The notes under the pieces: model-generated | The model's input: only the letters and a program-made list of their open reading frames with translations | Told to the model about the DNA's origin: nothing | Databases searched by the model: none | Program-made: the position numbers and the translations under genes | Shown: piece by piece, positions 1 to 7,800 of the stretch | Layout of the letters: the number at the start of each line of letters is the position of its first letter | Numbering within the stretch: the first letter of the stretch is position 1 | Assembly: GCA_002353215.1 (NCBI GenBank) | Contig: DEJD01000087.1 | Coordinates: forward strand, 589-9,167 | Length of the DNA stretch: 8,579 bases | Reading direction: 5' to 3' | DNA from: Prevotellaceae bacterium UBA2757 | GTDB lineage: Bacteria > Bacteroidota > Bacteroidia > Bacteroidales > Bacteroidaceae

Positions 1-7
1 ATTATAG

Positions 8-29
8 AATATTTGTTAGTTCAAATACT
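8..29 (-). terminator. Weak hairpin just after the 916-residue gene
   Basis: Eight nucleotides after the TAA stop, the minus-strand RNA could fold an 8-bp stem (AGUAUUUG with CAAAUAUU, one G-U pair) around a 6-nt loop. It is AT-rich and is followed within the window by CTATAAT rather than a U tract, so a canonical intrinsic terminator is not shown. The window ends 7 bases later, so a U tract or a stronger hairpin further on cannot be excluded. Confidence 0.2.
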
Positions 30-36
30 GTAAAGA

Positions 37-2787
37 TTACTTGGTAACGTAAATCTTTCTTACTGTGCCATCATCGTACTTCACGATGTTGATACCCTTA
101 ACGTAAGAGTTAACTTGAGCACCAGAAAGTGTGAAGATAGCTACAGGCTTAGCAGACTTGTTGATGACTGCTGGCTCTACACCAGTTTCGATGTATTCAG
201 CCTGATCTTTGTAGTATTGCTCAGATGGACCGCCGTAAGCTACTGTTACAGAACCGAATCCGTAAGCATTTGGAGTGTAAGAAGAAGTGTTGTACTTCTT
301 TGCGTCAAGACCGTCCATACCGAAGCGGAGAGTTTCTTCGCCTTCAGTTTCCTTATCGTAGTTCAGTTCGAACCACTGTGGAGTCCAAACACCCATAGAA
401 GTACCGGATGTCCAAACGTCAACAGAGTCAACATCAAGATTAGTTACAGATCCGAAGATAAGCTTGATACCTGAGATGTAAGTAGTATCACGGCTAATTT
501 CAACTTCTTCTGTAACCATTTCCTCCAATTCTGGATCCCATATTTCTTGAGTTTCATACTGGATGTTGATGTGCATTACACCGTTTACAACTTCCTGGGC
601 CTTTGACTGACCGCCACCATCTACAGTACAGTATGCCTGACATCTGAATGTATAGTGACCTGCATTTGTTACAGTAATTTCCTGTGTGAGGCTACCAAGT
701 GGGCTACCTGTCCAACCACGCCACATAGAAGCTACACCACCACCAACGTATGCTTCATCGTTGTTGTTGAGACGCCAATACTCAGAAGTGTTAGTAGTGT
801 AAGAATCCCAACCGCCTGAAGCATCCTTAGCTGATGTTCCACCTGCAATGTTCTCCTTCTTGAATTTGAAGTTAGGATTGATTACAGCGAGTTCAACCTG
901 CTCGTAGAATGAAGCACCCTTCTCTTTGAGTTCGGCAAGAGCAGCCTCGAGTGTTTCAATCTGAGCCTTGAATTCTTCTGACTGATTTACTGTAGTTGTA
1001 CTGTTTATGAGATTAGTTGCATTAGTAATCTCTGCCTGTAGATCAGTCTTGTCATAACTTGCATAGCGAGGATTTTCTACAGCTGCCTGAGCCTCTACTA
1101 CAAGAGCCTTGAGGTCGATGTAAGGCTGGTTCTGTTCCTGAACATATGTACTTGCATACTGGTAGGCACGAACAAGTGGGTACTTAGACATCCATTCTGG
1201 ATCTACGCCTTCCTTGTATTCATAACCCTGTGTAGTAGCCCATTCAGTGAGTTGATCGTTTGTGGCAACACCTGTGTCCTTGCCTTCAGCATCAATCCAT
1301 ACACCATCTACTGCTTTGTAGAGGTAATCCCAAGTGTTGATTGCACTCTGGAGTGAATCCTGCTCCCATGGGTAGTTAGCATCGTTCATCTTGTCCATTA
1401 CATTCTTACGTGCGTTTGTTGCAGCATTCCACTGTGCAATGAATGTGTTCCATGCGTTGTTGCGTTCAATCTTTTCTGTAATATCACCAAATCCACGTAC
1501 TTCTACATTCTTTACTCTGAATGAAGAACCTGCATCGTGACCTTCCCACCAGAAACCAGCTTCGAATGTTTCGCCTTCTTTAAGTTCACCTACATAATAG
1601 AACTTAACATAATCCTGACCCTTGATGAGTGTAGCTTCAGTAGAGTCAGAACCTATGAACAATTTGATGTTCTTTTCGAGTGTGTAAGACCAGTTGTAGT
1701 TCTTGTCACAAAGAGAGTTTGCTAACTCACCTGCGATGTAGTACTTACCTGCAGGGAGATTAGTGCTGTAGAGTGCTACAGAACCAGCACTGTTTCCGTA
1801 GGTTCCCTGAATCTGCTTATTGAGGAAATCTGCGCCATCTGAATGCAACCAGTTGTCGCCACGGAACATGAATCCGCCAATCTGTTCGCCATTACCAATG
1901 TTACCACGGTTCTTCTTTGGGAAACCTGTGATACCAATATACTGGAAGTTTTCAGACAAGTTTGATGAGTTAGTATCCATATATCCCTGAAGAGCATCGT
2001 TGAGCTGTGAAATAAGACCTTCCATTGTTGAAATGTCATCAGCTTGACCGTATTCAACCATCTCGTTGTATAATCCGATAAGTTCTTCGAGTTCGTTAGC
2101 ATCTGCTCCTTCACTGAAGTTAGGATCGTTCATGATAGCCTGTGCAAATGCAACTGCACGATCAGAGATACGAGTGTCGTAAACCTGCTCTACTTCACGA
2201 ACTTCTGCGTCAGCAACAACTGTACCTGTTGTCAGACGACCGAGTGTGATGTTGAGGTAATGAGTGTCAGAACCGATTGTGTTTTCAGTACATGTGTCAA
2301 CGAATGCAAATGAGATTTCTGACCATTCGCCGTTGAGGAAGTTCTGAGTGTTTGAAACCAAGAAGTAGTCAACGTTTGCAGTACCAGTGATAACACCAGA
2401 TGTTGATGGTGCATCGTTAGTCAGGAACGCGTTGACTTCGTTCTGAGCACCTGCAGCGGTAGATGTAGAACCGTCTGCAACACCCTTAATCTTGAGTGTT
2501 ACTACGTAGCGCTTACCAAATTCAGTTGCTGTGTTGGTAGTGAGAAGGGTAGAACCTTCAGAACCGTCAAGGCTTTCCAATGCAGATGTGATGCCTTCTT
2601 CTGGTTCTGCAACTACAGACCATACGTCAGGATCCTGCGCTCCATTCCATTGCGTGATGGCTGGAACAAGGCTTTCACTTACTACCTTGTACTTTGCGTC
2701 GGATGTGTAGATGTAATCTCCGATTTCATAGGCAAAAGCGCCTGCGAAAGAGAATACAGCTACAAGCGAGAGTAAAAGTTTTTTCAT
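37..2787 (-). CDS. Large secreted multi-module protein with T9SS-type C-terminal sorting-like domain
   Basis: The 916-residue product has a clear Sec signal peptide (MKK, hydrophobic core, cleavage probably after AGAFA, residue 19). After it I see alternating blocks. Residues about 20-200 are beta-rich and begin with YEIGDYIYTSDAKYKV, a start typical of secreted Prevotella proteins. Residues 205-275 are helical. Residues 285-435 are a second beta-rich block. Residues 440-630 are mainly helical, and 561-622 fit the FIVAR pattern. Residues 637-853 are a third beta-sandwich-like block rich in Trp (660, 671, 689, 692, 792, 801, 805). The last 38 residues (IFTLSGAQV, KGINIVKY, then a basic end RKIYVTK) resemble the type A C-terminal domain recognised by T9SS. 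No catalytic motif is visible, so a surface glycan-binding or scaffold role is inferred from modules and context. It lies 172 bp downstream of susD with its own promoter. The start is fixed by the signal peptide. Gene existence is certain; the role is not. Confidence 0.9.
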   Translation of the reverse strand: MKKLLLSLVAVFSFAGAFAYEIGDYIYTSDAKYKVVSESLVPAITQWNGAQDPDVWSVVAEPEEGITSALESLDGSEGSTLLTTNTATEFGKRYVVTLKIKGVADGSTSTAAGAQNEVNAFLTNDAPSTSGVITGTANVDYFLVSNTQNFLNGEWSEISFAFVDTCTENTIGSDTHYLNITLGRLTTGTVVADAEVREVEQVYDTRISDRAVAFAQAIMNDPNFSEGADANELEELIGLYNEMVEYGQADDISTMEGLISQLNDALQGYMDTNSSNLSENFQYIGITGFPKKNRGNIGNGEQIGGFMFRGDNWLHSDGADFLNKQIQGTYGNSAGSVALYSTNLPAGKYYIAGELANSLCDKNYNWSYTLEKNIKLFIGSDSTEATLIKGQDYVKFYYVGELKEGETFEAGFWWEGHDAGSSFRVKNVEVRGFGDITEKIERNNAWNTFIAQWNAATNARKNVMDKMNDANYPWEQDSLQSAINTWDYLYKAVDGVWIDAEGKDTGVATNDQLTEWATTQGYEYKEGVDPEWMSKYPLVRAYQYASTYVQEQNQPYIDLKALVVEAQAAVENPRYASYDKTDLQAEITNATNLINSTTTVNQSEEFKAQIETLEAALAELKEKGASFYEQVELAVINPNFKFKKENIAGGTSAKDASGGWDSYTTNTSEYWRLNNNDEAYVGGGVASMWRGWTGSPLGSLTQEITVTNAGHYTFRCQAYCTVDGGGQSKAQEVVNGVMHINIQYETQEIWDPELEEMVTEEVEISRDTTYISGIKLIFGSVTNLDVDSVDVWTSGTSMGVWTPQWFELNYDKETEGEETLRFGMDGLDAKKYNTSSYTPNAYGFGSVTVAYGGPSEQYYKDQAEYIETGVEPAVINKSAKPVAIFTLSGAQVNSYVKGINIVKYDDGTVRKIYVTK
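40..153 (-). other. T9SS type A-like C-terminal sorting domain (residues 879-916)
   Basis: This is the coding segment for the last 38 residues. It follows a short spacer (about residues 855-878) after the last beta-sandwich-like block. It has the order expected of a Bacteroidetes sorting domain: a strand PVAIFTLSGAQV (like the common 'IYNLSGQRV' strand), a turn KGINIVKY (like 'KGIYIV'), and a final basic strand VRKIYVTK ending at the stop codon. In known T9SS cargo this domain directs passage across the outer membrane and is removed, often with attachment to A-LPS. The match is by eye. Prevotella has many divergent tails of this kind, so actual T9SS use here is an inference. Confidence 0.7.
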
Positions 2788-2805
2788 AATGCTTGTTTGT
2801 TAAAT

Positions 2806-2827
2806 GGTTAATAAAATAGGTTAATAA
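2806..2827. repeat. Short tandem-like direct repeat in the 5' leader
   Basis: The 9-mer GGTTAATAA occurs on the plus strand at 2806-2814 and again at 2819-2827, a 13-bp period. It lies within the predicted leader of the 916-residue protein gene (minus strand TTATTAACC twice). In such AT-rich sequence this could be chance. It could also affect translation initiation or bind a protein. I assign no function. Confidence 0.35.
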
Positions 2828-2847
2828 TAATCTTTACTATAAGTGCG

Positions 2848-2880
2848 CAAATATAGCGCTATTTTTTGTTTGACTTCAAA
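2848..2880 (-). promoter_or_regulatory. Bacteroidetes-type promoter for the 916-residue protein gene
   Basis: On the minus strand TTTG (2880-2877) is followed after 21 bp by TATATTTG (2855-2848). These match the Bacteroides-type -33 (TTTG) and -7 (TAnnTTTG) consensus without mismatch and at normal spacing. Transcription would start near 2843, giving a 5' leader of about 55 nt that ends in the A-rich, Shine-Dalgarno-free stretch ACAAACAAGCATT before the ATG. The -7 box lies inside the left arm of the inverted repeat, and the -33 box lies in its central spacer. This suggests control at this site. The downstream gene may therefore be expressed both from here and by read-through from susCD. Confidence 0.6.
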
Positions 2881-2916
2881 TTTTTTGGAGAAAAAACAAA
2901 AAATAGCGCTATATTT
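2849..2916. repeat. Perfect 23-bp inverted repeat with 22-bp spacer between susD and the next gene
   Basis: The left arm (2849-2871) and right arm (2894-2916) are perfect reverse complements over 23 bp. Each arm contains the 10-bp palindrome ATAGCGCTAT (2853-2862 and 2903-2912) next to a run of six T or A. In a transcript reading through from susD the arms would form a long hairpin. Read from susD, the first arm is followed by a U-rich stretch but the second arm is not, so this is not a textbook terminator. The left arm overlaps the -7 box of the promoter for the downstream gene, so a DNA operator is at least as plausible. The symmetry is seen directly; the function is inferred. Confidence 0.9.
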
Positions 2917-2959
2917 AACAAGTTTCCTCTATTTTTTATTGTAATCTGAGGGTGTCAAA

Positions 2960-4816
2960 TCATTTTTTCATGGGTAAATACCAGTTTGATTCAGTAAGCA
3001 GCGACTTAACTGGATTATTTGATTTAACCTTTTCTGCCAACCATGCATTACCTTGCAGACCTGCACGATTCTTATGACGTGCAAAGCGCATCAGATCGTA
3101 CCAGCGACTACCTTCGAAGCAGAATTCCATTGCTTCTTCGTCGCAAAGCAGTTCTTCCATTGCCAAGATGGTGTCAGACTTTGTTGTTGTTCCGGCTGCT
3201 ATGCGTGCAGAAAGACCAGGGTAGATGGTTTCTTTATTGCTCATAGCATCAATCTCTGCAAATTTGCGTGCGATTTCTGACTTGAATGTATAAGGCGATG
3301 CATCTGGGTAGTTGCCGTCACCTGTATCTCCGAGTCCATGTCCATGGATTGGTTGTGAGTTCGCCTTGTATGTATCTTCGTTGGCTGCGTTGAGGAAGGT
3401 ATTCAAGAAGTAGTTCTTTGCATCGTCAGAGAGCCAAGTTGTTGTTGGCAGAGTGAGATTTGAAGAAATACCTTCTTTCAGGAAAGCAAATGCAGCATCT
3501 GGCAACTCCATACGATTGAGTGCCTCACAAAGATGAAGATAGACTGTAGTCACACGGTAAAGTATGATATTTCCGCTTTGAAATTTGTTTATCCATTCTG
3601 TAGTCTCTTCGTCGTCATCACTAATAAGTGGTGTGGTAGGACGAGTTGGGTAGATGTTGGAAATTGAACGCATATCGCCATATTTTCCAGAAGTAATGTT
3701 CTGACCTGGAAGACCGCCTGTTACACGCTTCCAGTAGCAATAGTCAAGATTTGCTACAAGATTGTCATATTCTTGAGACTTGTCGAGTTGTACATTTTCA
3801 ACCCAACGATCTCTGGCGGACAATGCATAGTAGTCGAAACCGAAAGATAATGGCACGTTAGTGACTGTGCCGCGCAGCTTGTTTACTGCCATTGGAATAT
3901 AGGAAACGATATCCAAACATGTTGAAGAGTTTCCGGCTGAGAAGATGTTAGAATAATTATCACCCCAGATTCTCAGAATGTCGGTTGGGTAAGACATGTC
4001 GGCAGAACGCATCTTCAATGTGGTATGTACTTCTGGCATAGTAGTCTTTGTCGTACTCAGATATTTGAAGTAGCTGTCAGCTGCGTCTTTGTATTTACCT
4101 GTTTCGAGATAGAGATCTCCAAGGATTACATCTACAGGAATGAAAATCTTTTGAGTGTTGATAGATTTAGAACTTCCGCTATTGGTGTTTCCTACATTGA
4201 CATTTGTACCATAGTTCGGTACTGGAGTGCCTGAATAGCTAATTAATTCCGGACAAAGAGCATTAGCAATCTGATCGATGTTGTATGATGGGAATTGGTT
4301 GTCATCAATCTGAGAGATGCTTGTAAGCGGTTCTGTAAAGAATGGTACAGTGCCATAGTTACGTGCCAGTTGCAGGTATGCCCATGCACGATAGGCAAGT
4401 ATAGCTGCATATTCGTTTTTAGTCACGTCGGTGGCTCCTGTGCGCAAGTCTCTGTTACGATGTGTCAGGTAATAGTTACAGTTATTTATGACACGATAAT
4501 ATACATAAGCAGAATCGTATTTGTTTGTAATTGTCGCGCTGAAGTTCTTCAGCTGAGAGAGCATGCTGTCTGTATATTGGGTTGTCTTAACCAGTTCGCC
4601 ACGCATTTCACCTTGGTAGAAATACTGGTCTGCCAGTTGCTGCATAGCTTGTGCAATACCAAATGCATAGAATACAGAGTCTGTCTTTTCATTGAGATTT
4701 GGCTCAAATGCCTGACGGTCGCTTTCGACATCCATACAGGATGTGAAGAGAAGGGAGGCTGAAAGAAAAGTCCCAAGAAGTATAGTGGTGGCTCTTTTCA
4801 TATTATTGTTTTTCAT
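2960..4816 (-). CDS. susD-like: SusD/RagB-family surface nutrient-binding lipoprotein
   Basis: The 618-residue protein carries a lipoprotein signal peptide ending SLLFTSC, with the lipidated Cys at 27. Acidic residues follow (CMDVESD), resembling the Bacteroidetes surface-export signal. The N-terminal SusD-like domain shows NNCNYYL (111-117) and the family hallmark AYRAWAYLQLARNYGTVPFF (141-160). TPR-like helices are visible at about 226-253 and 418-450. The C-terminal RagB/SusD signature FEGSRWYDLMRF is at 567-578, and the end NWYLPMKK is typical. Length is normal for the family. SusD proteins cap the SusC barrel and bind the incoming glycan or peptide outside the cell. The gene starts 22 bp after the SusC stop with no promoter in the gap, so the two are co-transcribed. 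The start may be Met1 (MKNNNMKR) or Met6 (4801); both give a usable signal peptide. The ligand cannot be read from the sequence. Confidence 0.96.
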   Translation of the reverse strand: MKNNNMKRATTILLGTFLSASLLFTSCMDVESDRQAFEPNLNEKTDSVFYAFGIAQAMQQLADQYFYQGEMRGELVKTTQYTDSMLSQLKNFSATITNKYDSAYVYYRVINNCNYYLTHRNRDLRTGATDVTKNEYAAILAYRAWAYLQLARNYGTVPFFTEPLTSISQIDDNQFPSYNIDQIANALCPELISYSGTPVPNYGTNVNVGNTNSGSSKSINTQKIFIPVDVILGDLYLETGKYKDAADSYFKYLSTTKTTMPEVHTTLKMRSADMSYPTDILRIWGDNYSNIFSAGNSSTCLDIVSYIPMAVNKLRGTVTNVPLSFGFDYYALSARDRWVENVQLDKSQEYDNLVANLDYCYWKRVTGGLPGQNITSGKYGDMRSISNIYPTRPTTPLISDDDEETTEWINKFQSGNIILYRVTTVYLHLCEALNRMELPDAAFAFLKEGISSNLTLPTTTWLSDDAKNYFLNTFLNAANEDTYKANSQPIHGHGLGDTGDGNYPDASPYTFKSEIARKFAEIDAMSNKETIYPGLSARIAAGTTTKSDTILAMEELLCDEEAMEFCFEGSRWYDLMRFARHKNRAGLQGNAWLAEKVKSNNPVKSLLTESNWYLPMKK

Positions 4817-4838
4817 TGCTGTGAATTTTTTAATGTTG

Positions 4839-7800
4839 TTAGAGGTTAATCTTTACACCAAGAAGGAATGAGCGACCCTGTGCAAGGTTTCCTGCATCAA
4901 TGCCCTGATAGAGAACACCGTTGCCGATGCTGAATTCTGGGTCAGATCCCTTGTAACGTGTGATTGTAAATACGTTGCGTGCTTCAGCCCATACAGAAAG
5001 TCCCTGAAGCCATGACCATGATGTTGGAATAGGAATCTTGTATGCGACGTTAATTGTCTTCAGACGTAGATAACTGCCGTCTTCAATCCAACGGTCGCTG
5101 AAGCGGTTGTTGCCAAGAGGATCACCGTAGTTGAGACGTGGAATGTCAGTACGCTGTCCTTCATAACGCCAGTGGTTAGTTTCTGCAACCTGCTGATTGA
5201 AGAAGTTGCTACCAGAGTTGAGGAGTGCGCGCTGGTAGTTGTAGATGTCGTTGCCAACGCTGTAGTTGAAGTTCATGCTGAGAGTAACACGCTTGAAGTT
5301 CAGAGTTGCAAATATGTGACCATAGATGTCTGGGTTTGGATTGCCAATAACCACTTTGTCTGCTTCTGAAATTACACCGTCACCATTCTGGTCAACAAAA
5401 TGAACATCACCTGCTGCGAAATCAACTTTCTGACCTGCTGAGTTAACCATGTAGAGGTTTGTAGTAGTCTGTCCTTCTGCATTAGTGTGTGAAACACCAT
5501 AACGGGCAGCTTCGCCAGCAGATGCAAACACGCCTTCTGTCTTATAACCATAGAATACTCCTACTGGTTGTCCTACGGCAGTGAGAATGTTCTTGTCGCC
5601 ATAGATTGATGATGTGTAATTACCGTCTGGAAGAGATGTAATCTTGTTCTTATAATGTCCGACAGTAGCGCCAAGTTCGAATTTCCAGTTTTTAGTAACG
5701 ACTGGCTTACCGCTAAGTGTGAATTCAAATCCTTGGTTGCGCAGAGAACCTCCGTTTGTCCAATAGTTGTTTATACCACCAATTGGATTGTCGAACGTCT
5801 TAAGTGTGAGAAGGTTTGTTGTCGAATGGATGTAGTAGTTGAATGCAAGAGAGATGCGGTTGTCAACAAAGTTGCCTTCAAGTCCTACGTTGAACTTCTT
5901 AGTAGTTTCCCACTTTATCTTGTCATTACCGATGTTTGTCAACTGAGAACCGATGGCGTTGTTGTTATAGCGTACAGAAGAGTAAGCTGTGCGGGCTGCG
6001 TAGTTTGAGATGTTGTCGTTACCACTCATGTCGAAACCTGCATTCACGCGCAGATAGTTAACACCCTTGTTTTTCTTGAACCACTTCTCATTTGTAAGTA
6101 CCCAACCGAGTTGAACACTTGGGAAGAATGCCCAACCTGTTCCAAATATCTTTGTACCTGCATTCTTGCCGAAACGGCTATTTGCTTCAGCCAGTGCTGA
6201 TACAGTAGCAAAATAGCGATTCTGATAGTTGTAGTCAGCATTTACATATATTTGAATTTGTTTCCATACGTCAGCTGTACCATTTACACCCTGATATCCG
6301 GAAGAGAGAGATGGATTCTTGTCGTCCGACTGAGTTGTGTGCTGGGTGTAGAGGTGAGTTGCATCATACTTGAATCTGTTGTAACGGAATCCACCGAATA
6401 CCTTGATGCTATGACTTCCGTTGTAAAGGTTATCCCAGTCAACACGTGTGTTGCTTACGATATTATTTTCTTTAGCTTGGAAAGAAGCAACCTTTGAATA
6501 TACAGTTCCCAGACCATCGATGATGAAACTTGGAACACCTTTGTATGGACGCATGTAACGTTGAGAATTACGAATGAGAGTATAACTGAAAACCTGAGTC
6601 GCTTTCAAATGTTTGTTGATTTGCAATGTTGGGGCAAGTTGCAGGTTGAAGTTTGTATTCTCATTCTTATTCTTGTTGTCACCCTTTCCATACTCAAGAA
6701 TAGCTGTAGGGTTGGCCAGAGACTGTTTGGTGCCGAGACCGTTCTGTACAGAATTGAGTTGGTCGAAAATATCATCGTAACTTGAAAGGATACTTGAGTA
6801 TGCCTTAATAACTCCGTTGTATTCATAAGGAGCTACGATTGGAGCCTTGATAAGTGACAGGAAAGTAGGTGATGAGATTGTTCCATTGGAAAGGTCTGCA
6901 GGAATAGCCGTGTCGAATACGTTGCTGTTTACACGAGATATAGACAGGTCGAATCTGGTCTTTAGAATAGGAATGATTTCAATGTCTGTGTTGAAACGGA
7001 TATTCATACGGTCGAAATCATTCTGTTTCGCTGTCTGCTGAGCCTTCATGTATCCCATAGAGAGGTTGTACATACCTACAGCATCACCTCCCTGGACATT
7101 GATACCATAATTCTGTGTAATGGCATTCCTATAAGTTTCCTTTGTCCAGTCAGTATTGTTATGATATGTGTTGTAGTAGAAACCATTCGGGTCATCGTTC
7201 AGGAAGTTGAAAGAGATAGTCTTGTTGTAGTTGTTCTGCTGCATCACAGTTCCAATCATCTCTGAAGCGTATGTGCGATACTGTGAAGCATCCATCATCT
7301 TAGGAAGGGTAGGGATGAGCTGAACGCCTGCATAAATATTTGCATCGATGCGTGTAGCCATAGAACGACCACGCTTGGTATTGATGAGGATTACACCATT
7401 ACCACCACGAGAACCATAAAGTGCTGTGGCGTTTTTCAGTACTTCCACACTTTCAATATCGTTAGGAGATATGTTTGCAAGAACGTTCATAAATTGACCT
7501 TCATGAAGTGCTGTGCGATCAAGCATCATATCCTGTTCGATACCGTCAATCACAATGAGTGGTTGAGCATTTGCATTGAGTGAGTTGAGACCACGTATGA
7601 ACATTGATGCACCATTCTCTGCTACACCGGAACGTGTAATAGCACGTACGTCACCATTAAGCTGCTTGGAAATGTCTCCGTCGATTGTTGAATAACGGGA
7701 ATCTATTTCAGCTTTGGTACTGGCTGTGATATTGGTGTTCTTATCATACATCGTATTAAACTTGTCACTGAGCATCTTTATGTCAATAGTTGCAATAGAA

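Noticed and set aside
115..474. Plus-strand open frame of 119 residues
   Set aside because: It is antisense to the C-terminal part of the 916-residue protein, its composition is odd and it has no family features; it is a reading-frame shadow.
1776..2114. Minus-strand open frame of 112 residues in another frame of the 916-residue gene
   Set aside because: It overlaps a long real gene on the same strand and its translation is low-complexity and shadow-like.
2849..2916. Reading the inverted repeat as a small transposable element (MITE) or insertion-sequence end
   Set aside because: The whole unit is only 68 bp, I see no flanking target-site duplication (bases outside the arms differ), no transposase remnant is present, and the position over a promoter fits a regulatory site better.
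2917..2959. Canonical intrinsic terminator directly after susD
   Set aside because: The only stem here is a 4-bp CCTC/GAGG pair with an 18-nt loop and no following U tract; it is too weak to call.
4295..4762. Plus-strand open frame of 155 residues opposite the 5' part of susD
   Set aside because: It lies wholly antisense to a well-supported SusD gene, its Cys- and Val-rich product has no recognisable domain, and no convincing promoter or start region precedes it.
5655..6008. Plus-strand open frame of 117 residues inside susC
   Set aside because: It is antisense to the conserved SusC barrel, with no signal peptide, domain or conserved motif.
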